Assembly (NCBI GenBank): GCA_963733265.1
Contig: CAVTCF010000001.1
Coordinates: 1,736,001 to 1,800,000 of the forward strand
DNA length: 64,000 nt
Origin: PALSA-1006 sp963733265
Lineage (GTDB): Bacteria > Pseudomonadota > Gammaproteobacteria > Burkholderiales > Gallionellaceae
Direction: 5' to 3'
A model generated the notes under the pieces. The model saw only the letters and a program-made list of their open reading frames with translations, was not told where the DNA came from and ran no database searches. Every line of letters begins with the position of its first letter. Positions within the stretch are counted from its first letter, which is position 1. The position numbers and the translations under genes are program-made. Positions 8,823 to 18,495 of this stretch are shown in pieces.

Positions 8823-9689
8823 TTGAAAAAACTGCTTGCAATTTTTCTGGCTCTGGCAATTTCCAATGCGGCCTATTCTGCCGAGCTATTCGGTACCGTT
8901 GATGCGATCTCTGGCAAGGCTAGGGTTACAGATCAGACAGGGAAGTCGGTTGCTGTTGCCGTAGGTCTTAAGGTCTATGAAGGGCAAACTATAAACACCG
9001 AGAGCGATGGCGAAGTACATCTTGTAACGGAAGATGCAGGGATGATCGCTGTACGTCCAGACACTGTCTTTCGTATAGACGAATATAAAGCAGAGGGTAG
9101 TTCGGCTGACAAAATCTTCATGTCACTGCTTAAAGGTTCTATTCGCTCTATCACCGGTTGGATAGGCAAACACAATACATCCAGTTATCGCATCACCACT
9201 GCTACGGCCACTATTGGCATTCGAGGTACAGATCATGAGACTAGCGTGCGCGACAAGAGCGACGGGGACGAAGCAGGAACTTACGACAACGTCTATGAAG
9301 GCGCTACGGTACTAAAAACACCGCAAGGCACAGCCGAAGTCACACCGGGAAAATTCGCTTTTGCTGCAAGGGATAAAGCTGCGGCTCCATATTTCTTAAA
9401 GCAACAGCCACATTTTTTGGCAAGTCGCAGACTCAAGATGGAAGAACGTATCCCGCAACGCAAAGGATTTTTGCACGAACGTTTTGAGCAGATGCGTGAG
9501 GCACGAATAAAAAGGCAATCGATTCACGGCGAGCAAAAGAAAATAGAAACAAAAAAACGAGAACAAGTGATCGAGAATCATAATCGAATTCGCGAAAAAA
9601 GAGTTGAACAGGCCAAACGGCAGCATGAGGCGCAACAACAAAAAAATCAGGGTGCGGCTCACGCACACAAAGATCATCGTAAAGAATGA
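8823..9689 (+). CDS. Secreted FecR-domain protein with charged C-terminal helix
   Basis: A 288-residue exported protein. The TTG at 8823, with GAAGGG upstream, gives a clean signal peptide (MKKLLAIFLALAISNAAYSA); the longer GTG start at 8781 would bury it. Residues about 22-165 form a FecR-type beta domain (ending TATATIGIRGTDHE). Residues about 200-288 are a long Lys/Arg/Glu/Gln-rich helix, likely coiled coil. It lacks the cytoplasmic anti-sigma part and membrane helix of true FecR, and no fecI or fecA is nearby, so it is not a classical iron-citrate regulator. A second protein of the same plan is at 47339-48109. The role is unknown; it may be a periplasmic scaffold. Confidence 0.82.
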   Translation: MKKLLAIFLALAISNAAYSAELFGTVDAISGKARVTDQTGKSVAVAVGLKVYEGQTINTESDGEVHLVTEDAGMIAVRPDTVFRIDEYKAEGSSADKIFMSLLKGSIRSITGWIGKHNTSSYRITTATATIGIRGTDHETSVRDKSDGDEAGTYDNVYEGATVLKTPQGTAEVTPGKFAFAARDKAAAPYFLKQQPHFLASRRLKMEERIPQRKGFLHERFEQMREARIKRQSIHGEQKKIETKKREQVIENHNRIREKRVEQAKRQHEAQQQKNQGAAHAHKDHRKE

Positions 9690-10051
9690 GAAGTATTATT
9701 CTGAATAGACACTCGTCTTCAACAGATATAGATACTGAGGTTCCCCCGGAAAATATTTTCCTGGCTGCAAAAGGCACATTGGACCCGTACCGCATCCCCT
9801 GTATCAACTACGACATGAACGGCAACGGCACGGCTTGTATGAATGGATGGGCGGCAACGTGATCTTGCTATCTTTATATAGCGTGTTTGCGGGATTGTCG
9901 AAGTAGGGGGGCAAATTTAAAGTGCGTCAACCAGATTTATAGATATCCGTTATTAGCAACACGGTAGTTGATCAAGGATTGCCGCCCTCGCTTATCAGCA
10001 GCTTGATTAATCGTTATCGATTGATAAAGTTAAATATTTTGGAGCTTATTT
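9690..10051. other. Intergenic region with a possible gene tail
   Basis: A short plus-strand open stretch (about 9739-9861) reads GTLDPYRIPCINYDMNGNGT followed by a few residues and a stop. It has no start or ribosome binding site and looks like the tail of a lost gene, which I cannot identify. The rest, leading to the YfaZ-like gene, is AT-rich and probably holds its promoter. Confidence 0.35.
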
Positions 10052-10627
10052 ATGTTGCGCAAACTAATGACTGTTTTAATGTTTATTGCTACCCCGCTGG
10101 CATTTGCAGGATCGCTGGATCTAAGTGTAAACAACAACGCCGCAGAGTTGCAATTTGACACTTCCGCCGTTGGTAATTCAAAAGGGAATTCTGATATTCA
10201 TGTTGGCGTACTTTATAACAGCTCATCAATGAATATTCTCGCGGATGCCGGACTCTTGGTAAAAGGAGAAGGAGATACCGGATTTATAATTGCCTTGGGC
10301 GCAAAAGCATTAGCTGGTGAAATTAAAAATTATGAGCCTGGAACAACTTTGAATGTTACTGCTCTGGCGATCGGAGGCGAAGTGAAATATGTATTTCCGG
10401 CTGCCCGACAGTTATCTGCAGCACTTTACTATTTTGGAGCACCGCAAATTGTAACTTTTGGTGACGCTAATAGAGCAGACCAATGGGGCGTCAATTTGGA
10501 TTATGAAGTTGCCCATGAAACTAAAATATATGTTGAGTATCGCGAGTCAGATTTCGGAGTCAAATCGACCGGCGAAACTGCAACTCTCGATAATGGGGCG
10601 TATGTAGGTGTACGGCTCGCATTCTAA
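10052..10627 (+). CDS. YfaZ-family outer membrane protein
   Basis: A 191-residue protein with a signal peptide (MLRKLMTVLMFIATPLAFAG) and a beta-rich body of alternating amphipathic strands that ends in a terminal phenylalanine (VGVRLAF), the usual signal for BAM-mediated insertion. The start GSLDLSVNNNAAELQF and the overall length fit the YfaZ family, whose function is not known. TTGGAG lies upstream of the ATG. It appears to be a single-gene unit between two gene-poor stretches. Confidence 0.8.
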   Translation: MLRKLMTVLMFIATPLAFAGSLDLSVNNNAAELQFDTSAVGNSKGNSDIHVGVLYNSSSMNILADAGLLVKGEGDTGFIIALGAKALAGEIKNYEPGTTLNVTALAIGGEVKYVFPAARQLSAALYYFGAPQIVTFGDANRADQWGVNLDYEVAHETKIYVEYRESDFGVKSTGETATLDNGAYVGVRLAF

Positions 10628-10773
10628 AAAAACACGATCACCAAGAAGATAAGCTTCACGAGAAGAGTAAATAAGTCATTAGTAATTTAGCAGAAACTTG
10701 ATACATCAGTGTGTGTTACAACTTGTTTTCCTTTTAACCATAGTAACTCTTTTAATTTTAATTGGAGAATGTA

Positions 10774-11238
10774 ATGTCAAAATTTATCAAATTCATAGTT
10801 TCATTAGCCATTGTCGGACTCTTGCCACTTGCCGCCACGGCTCAACCTCTGCCGGGTTCACATCCTGAATATTTACATGCACTAACGGATCTTCGGGCAG
10901 CCCGATGGTTCCTCAATCATCAAGCTGGCGACGCAAAGGTTTACGGTGATGAGGATGTTGCAATTACAGAAATTGACGCTGCAATTGCGGAAATCAAAAA
11001 GGCTTCCATTGAAGACGGAAAAAATCTAGATGACCATCCCAAAGCAGATGTTAATGAGCATGGCAGTCGCTTGCTAAAGTCGATAGAAACTCTGAAAAAG
11101 GCACGGGCTGATGTTGGCAAGGAAGAGGACAATCCTGAGGTAAGGGAACTTCGTCATCGTTCGATTGAACATATTGATAGAGCGATTCATGCAGCAGAGA
11201 AAGCGCATGCCGAATGGCTTAAGGATGTGAAAAAATAG
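10774..11238 (+). CDS. Small periplasmic all-helical protein of unknown function
   Basis: A 154-residue protein; the ATG at 10774 follows GGAGAATGTA and begins a signal peptide that ends near AATAQ. The mature part is helical and charged, with the pattern HPEYLHALTDLRAARWFLNH near its start, then an EIDAAIAEIKKA helix and a final HIDRAIHAAEKAH helix. The regularly spaced His/Asp/Glu residues could bind a metal, but this is inference. I recognise it as a conserved uncharacterised family without a function. A hairpin terminator follows. Confidence 0.7.
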   Translation: MSKFIKFIVSLAIVGLLPLAATAQPLPGSHPEYLHALTDLRAARWFLNHQAGDAKVYGDEDVAITEIDAAIAEIKKASIEDGKNLDDHPKADVNEHGSRLLKSIETLKKARADVGKEEDNPEVRELRHRSIEHIDRAIHAAEKAHAEWLKDVKK

Positions 11239-11327
11239 AGTCCTGCAATTACTTTATTAAAGCCAAGATTCCATTAGAGTAGTAATGACTTGGCTGAAAG
11301 GTGTATCAATATTTTTCAATGTTAGGC

Positions 11328-11360
11328 GCGCATCTTTCAGCAAGATGTGCGTCTTCTTTT
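11328..11360 (+). terminator. Rho-independent terminator
   Basis: A GC-rich stem (11328-11336 pairing with 11342-11350, one mismatch) followed by a T-rich tract. It sits 90 bases after the periplasmic protein gene and just before the convergent kinase gene. Confidence 0.6.
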
Positions 11361-11423
11361 CAAGTCACGGTAAACACCAATAACCGCATAATAAAACGCA
11401 TTGAATTCATTTCTCATTAACGC

Positions 11424-12938
11424 TTATTTTTCTCTTTCGATCAAATGAGAGTCATTAAGTGGCAATGTAAAATGGAAAGCGGCACCGCCGGCAGGTAAAT
11501 TATCTGCCCATATCTTTCCACCATGCGCCTCCACGATGGAATGGCAGATGGTCAGACCTAGTCCCGTTCCCTTCTGATTTTCAGCGCCGGCAACGCGGTA
11601 GAATTTTTCGAAGATTTTTTTCTCTTCTCCTGCCGGAATTCCGGGACCATGATCGGCAACAGTAACTACTAATTCGTTCGTTCTACGTATGGCTGAAATT
11701 TTGATGGGCGTTCCGGGTGGGGTGTACTTCAGAGAGTTATTTATTAGGTTTGTGAATACTTGAAGAAGCACCGAGCCGTCTACCTTAACCAAGGGTAAAT
11801 CGTTTGCCAAATTCACGCTTATACGATCATTAACTGTTCGCAAGGGCAATCCTGCCAGTGAATCATCCACCACTTCTTCCAACCGTTCCCACTGCCGGTT
11901 TAGCGCGAACGAGCCGGTCTCAAGCAATGCAATTTCCAGCAGGTTATTGGTCAGTGCCGACAAGCGTAACGCTTCGTCATAGATGGCTTGATCAAGTTCC
12001 TGACGTCCATGTTCGTCTAGTTTGTCGTTACTCTTCACCAGGATGCTGGATGCAGTCAGAATTGAAGTAAGCGGTGAGCGCAAGTCATGTGAAATTGCAG
12101 AGAGCAAGGAGTAGCGTAACTGCTCCGCTTCCATTTTTTTTAGAACATTTTGCGCTTCTGTCGCGAAAAAAATCCGTTCCAGTGCTAGGGAAATCTGGCT
12201 GGCAAAATTTGCCAGCAGCAATTGCTGGTCGGGCTGTTCAACGCCCGATGGGTTAAGCGGCAGCAAGGCTAAAACACCGACGATTTTGGAATGCGCTTTC
12301 AAGGCCGCGTAAATCAGCCCATCCGGCTGCACGTTAGTGTCCGGTTCTTTTAATTGTCCCTGTTCGTAAATCCGCTGTGCTAAATTCAGGTCAATATTAT
12401 GGCGGAGCTGTGCAGGTCCCGCTTCCTTCGGCAGTATAATTTTCCCCGTCTCGTTGGGCAACAACACAACAGCCCGCACATTAAATACCTCTGCCAAATG
12501 CTTCTCGGCGATGAGCATGACATTTTGGGTATCGCGTATCGCAACCAGTTCGCTGCTCATTGCATATATTGAGCTAATCCGCTGCTTACCGAGAGCAGAG
12601 CTCTTCGCTTCGTTGTGGATGTTCTCCATCAAGCTACTGATTAAAAGCGCGACCATTAACAGGATGGCAAAAGTAACAACATCCTGTGGATCGTCAACTA
12701 ACAAGCTGAATCGCGGCTGAGTAAAAAAGAAATCGAACAGCAATACGCTCAGTATCGTACTCAACACTGCCGGGCCGCGCCCGAAGCGAGCGGCGATCAC
12801 TGCCACCCCCAATAGATAAAACATAACCCGGCTAGACTGATCGAAATGATCCACTGTAAACCAAGTCACCACGGTGCACGTTGCCATAGCGGCAATAGCC
12901 CAAAAGTAGCCTTCACGCAAATTGAATATCAGACTCAT
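11424..12938 (-). CDS. KdpD-like sensor histidine kinase lacking the N-terminal KdpD domain
   Basis: A 504-residue membrane kinase. The ATG at 12938 has a GGAGG site just upstream and is preferred over the TTG at 12953. It begins with a DUF4118 four-helix membrane region (GVAVIAARFGRGPAVLSTIL), then a GAF-like domain (about 130-270), HisKA with SAISHDLRSPLTSILTAS, and HATPase with INNSLKYTPPGTP, DHGPGIP and GTGLGLTIC. This is the C-terminal plan of KdpD without its cytosolic Walker and Usp domains. No kdpE-like regulator or kdpFABC is nearby, so it is an orphan kinase and its partner is unknown. The gene is intact. Confidence 0.9.
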   Translation of the reverse strand: MSLIFNLREGYFWAIAAMATCTVVTWFTVDHFDQSSRVMFYLLGVAVIAARFGRGPAVLSTILSVLLFDFFFTQPRFSLLVDDPQDVVTFAILLMVALLISSLMENIHNEAKSSALGKQRISSIYAMSSELVAIRDTQNVMLIAEKHLAEVFNVRAVVLLPNETGKIILPKEAGPAQLRHNIDLNLAQRIYEQGQLKEPDTNVQPDGLIYAALKAHSKIVGVLALLPLNPSGVEQPDQQLLLANFASQISLALERIFFATEAQNVLKKMEAEQLRYSLLSAISHDLRSPLTSILTASSILVKSNDKLDEHGRQELDQAIYDEALRLSALTNNLLEIALLETGSFALNRQWERLEEVVDDSLAGLPLRTVNDRISVNLANDLPLVKVDGSVLLQVFTNLINNSLKYTPPGTPIKISAIRRTNELVVTVADHGPGIPAGEEKKIFEKFYRVAGAENQKGTGLGLTICHSIVEAHGGKIWADNLPAGGAAFHFTLPLNDSHLIEREK

Positions 12939-13098
12939 CCCAGCCTCCAGCAAGGAATTTGAAAGTTACTTTTTAGCATTTTTCGTATAAAGAATTCGTA
13001 AAATTATGCCTCATGCATATGCCTTGAGCATAGCACCTACGGCTAAGTTAATGGTTAGATCGGCGAGACAATTTCGTCACGCCAAGCGCAGACTCGGA

Positions 13099-13320
13099 TT
13101 AGAACGTGCGGGTTAAAGATGCGACGACTCCACTTTGTCCCGTTTCGTAATTTTGAGAATTGGTATAGGCTGAAGTCACGTTTGTGCAGCTCCAGCTCAG
13201 ACCAACATCATATCAGCTCAAATCTTTGGTGCCCCCCATTTTATAATCATTATAAGTCAGGCTTTCTCCTCCGATTGCATAGCCTGATGCAGGCGTGTTC
13301 ATCGCGGAAATAATAATGAC
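13099..13320 (-). pseudogene. Remnant of TorF/TIGR02001-type outer membrane protein
   Basis: Reading the minus strand to the stop at 13099-13101 gives a barrel tail: YAIGGESLTYNDYKMGGTKD, an in-frame TGA at 13213-13215, then YDVGLSW and a final VVASLTRTF. The TNDYK-like motif, the sequence pattern and the terminal Phe match the end of TIGR02001/TorF-family putative porins. No start or signal peptide remains upstream. The internal stop and the missing front show it is dead. The 160 bases between it and the kinase start hold nothing recognisable. Confidence 0.65.
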
Positions 13321-13426
13321 TACTTGGCCCTTGTTATGAGAAGGTCACCATAATTGTAAATCACCCACGAAATAGGATTTGAAACTTTCCTGAGTTTTCT
13401 TTCTATAACCCATCAGCAACCACAGA

Positions 13427-14008
13427 TTACTGGTCTGCTTTTTCTTTAGTACCCGACGCTTTTCTTTTTATGACTTCATCGCGGATTTCCTTGAACTGTT
13501 CTTGAGTTTCGTGACTGATGAAACGCTTTCCAATGAGCGGCGGTATCCAATTGCCGGGTATTGATTCGGAGTGCAAAACAATCCTTGTGCTGCCATTTTC
13601 TTCGTACAATTGCGTCGCCCCATCCATTTTACGCATGCTGCCACTGATCATGTGAGACTCGATTTTATCAAATGGGGTAAGCAGCATTTCTCGCGTGGAC
13701 TCAAACGGAAAACTAATCAATCCAAAATTTGCTTCGCCGCGCTGAAATATTTTTTGTGTGGAACCGGAGGTACTCAGTACGCGGCTCTCTTTCAGATTGG
13801 AGATGTAACCGGCCATGTGTTCAAAATCGGTTAGCACAGCCCAAACCTGTTGAGGAGTTGCTTCCACAATCATGCTTAGGTCCAGAGTCACCTTTTCCCC
13901 ATCGATGCTGACACGGACATCAATATCCTCATTTTGAGCTGCTTCTGCATGGGCTGCCGACATGAAGATCAGCGAACTGATGAGAATATATCTGAGAAAG
14001 TATTTCAT
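13427..14008 (-). CDS. Secreted SRPBCC (START-like) protein
   Basis: A 193-residue protein with an N-terminal signal peptide (MKYFLRYILISSLIFMSAAH) and one SRPBCC/polyketide cyclase-like helix-grip domain (about 30-175; VEATPQQVWAVLTDFEHMAG is the typical first motif). Such domains bind hydrophobic ligands in a deep pocket; export to the periplasm is less common for the fold. It lies 65 bases downstream of the transglutaminase/DUF2126 gene on the same strand and may be co-transcribed. The ligand is not predictable. Confidence 0.82.
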   Translation of the reverse strand: MKYFLRYILISSLIFMSAAHAEAAQNEDIDVRVSIDGEKVTLDLSMIVEATPQQVWAVLTDFEHMAGYISNLKESRVLSTSGSTQKIFQRGEANFGLISFPFESTREMLLTPFDKIESHMISGSMRKMDGATQLYEENGSTRIVLHSESIPGNWIPPLIGKRFISHETQEQFKEIRDEVIKRKASGTKEKADQ

Positions 14009-14073
14009 TTACTGGTTATAAGTGGAAATTCATTAAACGCGGTAACCAACAATAGTAATTTATCGGTATCAAG

Positions 14074-17000
14074 TTATTGCTGCTCCTGTTGCGACTGCTT
14101 TACTAATTCACTTGGTTGCATGGCAGCTCCTTCCATCATTGCTTCCGGTGCGCGGCGCAGATCCAGTGTAAGCGGGTAATCCGGATTGCGTCCTTCACGT
14201 TTTACCTGCATTTTACCCGGTGTGTGACCGTGATTCCAAAAGCGCGCCACGCGACGGGATTCGGCCTCGTTGGCGTTGATAGGGAATGTTTCGTAGTTAC
14301 GTCCGCCGGGATGTGCGACGTGGTAGGAGCAGCCGCCAATTGATCGCCCGTTCCAGTTGTCCACCAAATCGAACACCAGCGGTGCCTGCACGCCTATAGT
14401 CGGATGCAAGGCGGATGGAGGGCACCATGCCCGGTAACGCACTCCGGCGACGTATTCGCCTCTTGTCCCGGTCGAGGTGAGCGGTAAAGGACGGCCATTA
14501 CATGTGAGTATGTGACGGTTGTCGTTCATGTGGCGCACTTTGATCTGCATACGTTCGACTGACGAATCAACGTAGCGCGATGTGCCGCCGGCACCTACTT
14601 CTTCGCCCAACACATGCCAGGGTTCTATCGCCTGCCTCAGTTCGATCTCAATGCCGTGATATGCCACTGTGCCGAAACGCGGGAAACGGAATTCGATAAA
14701 TGGTGCGAACCACTCGAACTCGAATGCGTATCCCGAGCGTTGCAAATCAAGTACCACATCGCGCATATCTTGCGCCACGAAATCCGGCAACATATAACGA
14801 TCGTGCAATTCCGTACCCCAACGGATTAACGGGCCGCTGTATGGGGTTTTCCAGAATCGGGCGACGAGCGCGCGCAGCAAAAGAATTTGCAGCAGTGACA
14901 TTTGCGCGTGAGGCGGCATTTCAAAGCCGCGGAATTCCACCAGGCCCAAACGTCCTGTGGCACTGTCGGGGGAATACAATTTGTCGATGCAAAATTCAGC
15001 GCGGTGCGTGTTGCCGGAAAGGTCAACCAAAAAATTGCGCAACAAACGATCAACTAACCACGGTTGTAAGTTTTCTTCACCGGGTTTCAGATTTTGTGTC
15101 AATTGCTGGAAGGCGATTTCCAACTCGTACAAACTTTCATGACGCGCTTCATCTACACGCGGTGCCTGGCTGGTAGGGCCGATGAAAAGTCCCGAGAACA
15201 AATAGGACAGCGCAGGGTGATGCTGCCAATAAGTGATCAGGCTCACCAGCACATCCGGCCTGCGCAAACAAGGGGAGTCGGCCGGATTCGCCGCACCCAG
15301 CGTGATGTGGTTTCCTCCGCCGGTTCCGGTGTGGCGGCCGTCGAGCATAAATTTTTCGGTTCCCAAGCGGCTTAGCCGTGCCTCTTCATAGAGTATTTGC
15401 GTGTTTTTCACCAGTTGTGTCCAGGTGCCGGAAGGATGAATATTTACTTCGATCACGCCGGGATCGGGCGTGATACGGAATTCTTTCAGGCGGGTATCGG
15501 AAGGCGGCGTGTAGCCTTCCAGTCTTACAGGCAGCTTCAATTTGGCTGCCGTGTTTTCCACTGCCGTTATCAGCGTGATAAAGTCTTCCAGCAAGGGGAC
15601 AGGTGGCAAAAACACGCACAAGACACCGTCACGAACTTCAGCGCATAAAGCGGTATGTATGATTTCGCGCGGGTCGTAAGCGTCTTTGTCCAAACTGACT
15701 TGCGTTTTTGGCTTTTTCAAATCCGCCTTGGAGTCCGGTGCTTCACTGGTCGCATCAAAAGGATCGCGTCCGTATTCTTCTTCCTTTTCTTCCGGTGCGA
15801 CCCATGGCAATGAGGCCAGCGGTAAGCGCAGTCCCAAAGGTGAATCACCCGCAATCAGGTACAAATGTTCGCGACGCAGCGGCCAGGGACTGGAACGGAA
15901 TCCTGCGGATACAATTGCTTTGGCGGCTTTTCGCTCTGTTACCGGAGGCAGTGCTTTTAGCGGCAGAACGAAACCCACCGGTTCGCCCAGACCTTTCTCG
16001 ATGAGTTTGGCCAAGCGGCGGCGCTCGTCGCTTTTTTTCAAATCGGCTTGCAGCGGGTCGAGATTCTCGGGCCAGCGTTGCTCCTGATCGATAATTTGGG
16101 CTACATCTTCAAAAGCGGAAATGACATAGTGCTCATCCAACGCTAGCGTTTTTGTCAGCTCTCGAATAAATGCCAATGCATCTGCTGTGGTTTGGGAGCC
16201 GCCGCCGTCTTTGCTAACCAGAAGCTTCAAGTCGTTCCACAACGGCTTGCCATCAGTGCGCCAATAGCATCCCAAAGCCCAGCGCGGTTTGGGTTCTCCC
16301 GGATACCATTTGCCCTGGCCGAAGTGCAGCATTGCGCCGGGTGAAAAATGGCCTTGCAAACGGGTTAACAATTCAGCCGATAGTTCAAGTTTTTTATCGG
16401 ATAGCGCCGTGTAATTCCATTCGGGACCATCCATATCGTCAATGGACACAAAGGTCGGTTCTCCACCCATGGTAAGGCGTACATCCTGCTTGACCAGTTC
16501 GGCATCGACCTTGAGGCCGAGCGCATTGATGGCTTGCCATTGATCCTCAGTGTAGGGCAGGGTGACGCGCGGGTCTTCATGGATGCGTGTGATTTTCATG
16601 GAAAAATCAAAATGTGTTTCGCACACATCGGTCACGCCAATTACCGGAGCGGCGGAAGAAGGCAATGCCGTGCAAGCCAGCGGAATGTGTCCTTCACCGG
16701 CCAATAGACCCGATGTCGGGTCAAGACCAATCCAGCCCGCTCCGGGAATAAAGACCTCTGTCCATGCATGCAGGTCGGTAAAGTCATGGTCTGTACCGGA
16801 CGGGCCATCGAGCGCTTTGACATCGGATTTAAGTTGGATCAAATAGCCTGAAGCAAAGCGCGCGGCGAGTCCGAGATTGCGAAATATTTGCACCAGCAAC
16901 CAAGCCGAGTCACGACAGGAACCAAGCTTAAGCTCCAATGTTTCCTCAGGCTTCTGCACGCCTGCTTCCATTCGCACGGTGTAGCCAATATCATTTTTTA

Positions 17001-17466
17001 ACCGCTGATTGACGCTAACCAGCATATCGATAGTGCGCAATTTTTTTGAAAGCAATTCCTGTTTCGAGCGTTTAATCCACTCTGACAGCAACGGGGATGC
17101 TTCCTCCTTTTCAAGATAAGGACTCAATTCGCGCTTGAGTTCATTTGGGTATTCAAAAGGAAAATTTTCGGCAAAATCGGCCATGAAAAAATCAAAGGGA
17201 TTGATGACCGTCATGTCCGCTACAAGATCTACAGTGATCTTGAGCGCCTGATTTTTTTCCGGGAATACCAGACGTGCTACCCAGTTACCAAACGGGTCTT
17301 GTTGCCAGTTTAGAAAATGCCCTGCCGGTTCTACGCTGAGCGAATAGCTCAGAATTGGGGTGCGACTGTGGGCTGCGGGGCGCAGGCGGATTTCATGTGG
17401 TCCGAGGCTGACAGCCCTGTCAAAACGATAACTAGTCTGATGGTTGAGCGCGACGCGAATAGTCAT
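14074..17466 (-). CDS. Large transglutaminase-like protein with DUF2126
   Basis: A 1130-residue cytoplasmic protein. The N-terminus carries a bacterial transglutaminase N-domain (about 1-150) and a transglutaminase-like cysteine protease core with GSCRDSAWLL (catalytic Cys), DLHAWTEVFIPG (His) and LDPTSG (Asp). From about 300 to the end it is DUF2126 (COG4196), including MLDGRHTGTGGGNHITLGAA and the GNTHRAEFCIDKLYSPDS stretch. The COG4196 family is known to co-occur with Anbu, transglutaminase, alpha-E and circularly permuted ATP-grasp genes and was proposed to take part in peptide synthesis or tagging. Here the Anbu gene lies directly upstream, but the alpha-E and ATP-grasp genes are absent from the window. 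The substrate is unknown. Confidence 0.92.
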   Translation of the reverse strand: MTIRVALNHQTSYRFDRAVSLGPHEIRLRPAAHSRTPILSYSLSVEPAGHFLNWQQDPFGNWVARLVFPEKNQALKITVDLVADMTVINPFDFFMADFAENFPFEYPNELKRELSPYLEKEEASPLLSEWIKRSKQELLSKKLRTIDMLVSVNQRLKNDIGYTVRMEAGVQKPEETLELKLGSCRDSAWLLVQIFRNLGLAARFASGYLIQLKSDVKALDGPSGTDHDFTDLHAWTEVFIPGAGWIGLDPTSGLLAGEGHIPLACTALPSSAAPVIGVTDVCETHFDFSMKITRIHEDPRVTLPYTEDQWQAINALGLKVDAELVKQDVRLTMGGEPTFVSIDDMDGPEWNYTALSDKKLELSAELLTRLQGHFSPGAMLHFGQGKWYPGEPKPRWALGCYWRTDGKPLWNDLKLLVSKDGGGSQTTADALAFIRELTKTLALDEHYVISAFEDVAQIIDQEQRWPENLDPLQADLKKSDERRRLAKLIEKGLGEPVGFVLPLKALPPVTERKAAKAIVSAGFRSSPWPLRREHLYLIAGDSPLGLRLPLASLPWVAPEEKEEEYGRDPFDATSEAPDSKADLKKPKTQVSLDKDAYDPREIIHTALCAEVRDGVLCVFLPPVPLLEDFITLITAVENTAAKLKLPVRLEGYTPPSDTRLKEFRITPDPGVIEVNIHPSGTWTQLVKNTQILYEEARLSRLGTEKFMLDGRHTGTGGGNHITLGAANPADSPCLRRPDVLVSLITYWQHHPALSYLFSGLFIGPTSQAPRVDEARHESLYELEIAFQQLTQNLKPGEENLQPWLVDRLLRNFLVDLSGNTHRAEFCIDKLYSPDSATGRLGLVEFRGFEMPPHAQMSLLQILLLRALVARFWKTPYSGPLIRWGTELHDRYMLPDFVAQDMRDVVLDLQRSGYAFEFEWFAPFIEFRFPRFGTVAYHGIEIELRQAIEPWHVLGEEVGAGGTSRYVDSSVERMQIKVRHMNDNRHILTCNGRPLPLTSTGTRGEYVAGVRYRAWCPPSALHPTIGVQAPLVFDLVDNWNGRSIGGCSYHVAHPGGRNYETFPINANEAESRRVARFWNHGHTPGKMQVKREGRNPDYPLTLDLRRAPEAMMEGAAMQPSELVKQSQQEQQ

Positions 17467-17509
17467 TTGTTACCTTTCCGGGAGATTTCATTGTTGCTTA
17501 ACAATTTCG

Positions 17510-18235
17510 TTACCACACAAAATTTGGCAATTCGGCAAAGGCACGGCGTACACCTTCTCCCCAGCTTGACCTTAGATGTTGCATATAAGCGTCTTGTTCA
17601 TCAAAGCGATGCACGTTTTTGAGCTGCAGCGAATCGCGGTTATAACAAGCCAGGTCGATGGGCATGCCTACCGACAAGTTAGAGCGCATGGTCGAATCGA
17701 ATGAAACCAGCACGCACTTGATGGTGTCGTTCATGCTGGTGTCGGCCTTGATGACCCTGTCAATGATAGGCTTGCCGTACTTGACTTCACCGATCTGAAA
17801 ATAGGGTGTTTCAGCAGTTGCCTCGATAAAATTACCTTCTGAATACACCAAAAATAACCTTTGGTTTTCTCCCTCGATCTGCCCGCCAACGATAAAATTG
17901 GCGTTCCCATCGACCTGGTTTTCCATTAGAAATGGTCCATCGCGATGACGCACTTCTCGTAACGCTGCACCAATAAGTTCTGCAATTTCGTACATCGATT
18001 TAACACTCATCAAATTTGGATCAGTGTCGCGCTTGATTGCTTGCTCCAGCATATTGATCGTGGCCTGGGTAATGGCCAGATTACCCGAGTTGATGATGAC
18101 CAGCGCTCTTTCTCCGGCGCGCTCAAATATTTTCATTTTGCGATAGGTTGAAATATTGTCTACTCCGGCATTGGTACGTGAATCAGAAGCAAAAACAATT
18201 CCGGCATCAATCATTGTGGCAACGCAGTATGTCAT
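17510..18235 (-). CDS. Anbu proteasome-type peptidase
   Basis: A 241-residue member of the Ntn-hydrolase fold, the bacterial Anbu (ancestral beta subunit) peptidase. The start MTYCVATMIDAGIVFASDSR places a threonine at position 2 that would be the N-terminal nucleophile once Met is removed; Asp18 and a lysine near 33 are in the expected places. Family length is about 240-250. It lies 43 bases upstream of the transglutaminase/DUF2126 gene on the same strand, so the two probably form an operon; a second transglutaminase is divergent. Anbu assembles into an open lock-washer ring in studied species; its native substrate remains unclear. Confidence 0.93.
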   Translation of the reverse strand: MTYCVATMIDAGIVFASDSRTNAGVDNISTYRKMKIFERAGERALVIINSGNLAITQATINMLEQAIKRDTDPNLMSVKSMYEIAELIGAALREVRHRDGPFLMENQVDGNANFIVGGQIEGENQRLFLVYSEGNFIEATAETPYFQIGEVKYGKPIIDRVIKADTSMNDTIKCVLVSFDSTMRSNLSVGMPIDLACYNRDSLQLKNVHRFDEQDAYMQHLRSSWGEGVRRAFAELPNFVW

Positions 18236-18495
18236 GGTTAATCTCTTTAATATTTCGATGGCTTAGCGTATGAACAAAATTTTAAGCATTAACTATGCCC
18301 AATATTATTATCCATTTATTCAGGTTATTATTATTTTAGATAGACTGTCTGCGCACCAAAAAAGCACATTTGTCGAATTGGTCGTTAGATGTCTACATCA
18401 TTCACTTGATGTTTACTGTACCATAGGTTCATTAGCAATTCGTCTTCCTTTCAGGCATCTTTCAGGCGTTGCACAATTCCCGGTTAAAAACTCCA

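Noticed and set aside
14700..15176. 158-codon plus frame
   Set aside because: Antisense to the DUF2126 region of the large transglutaminase; no domain.
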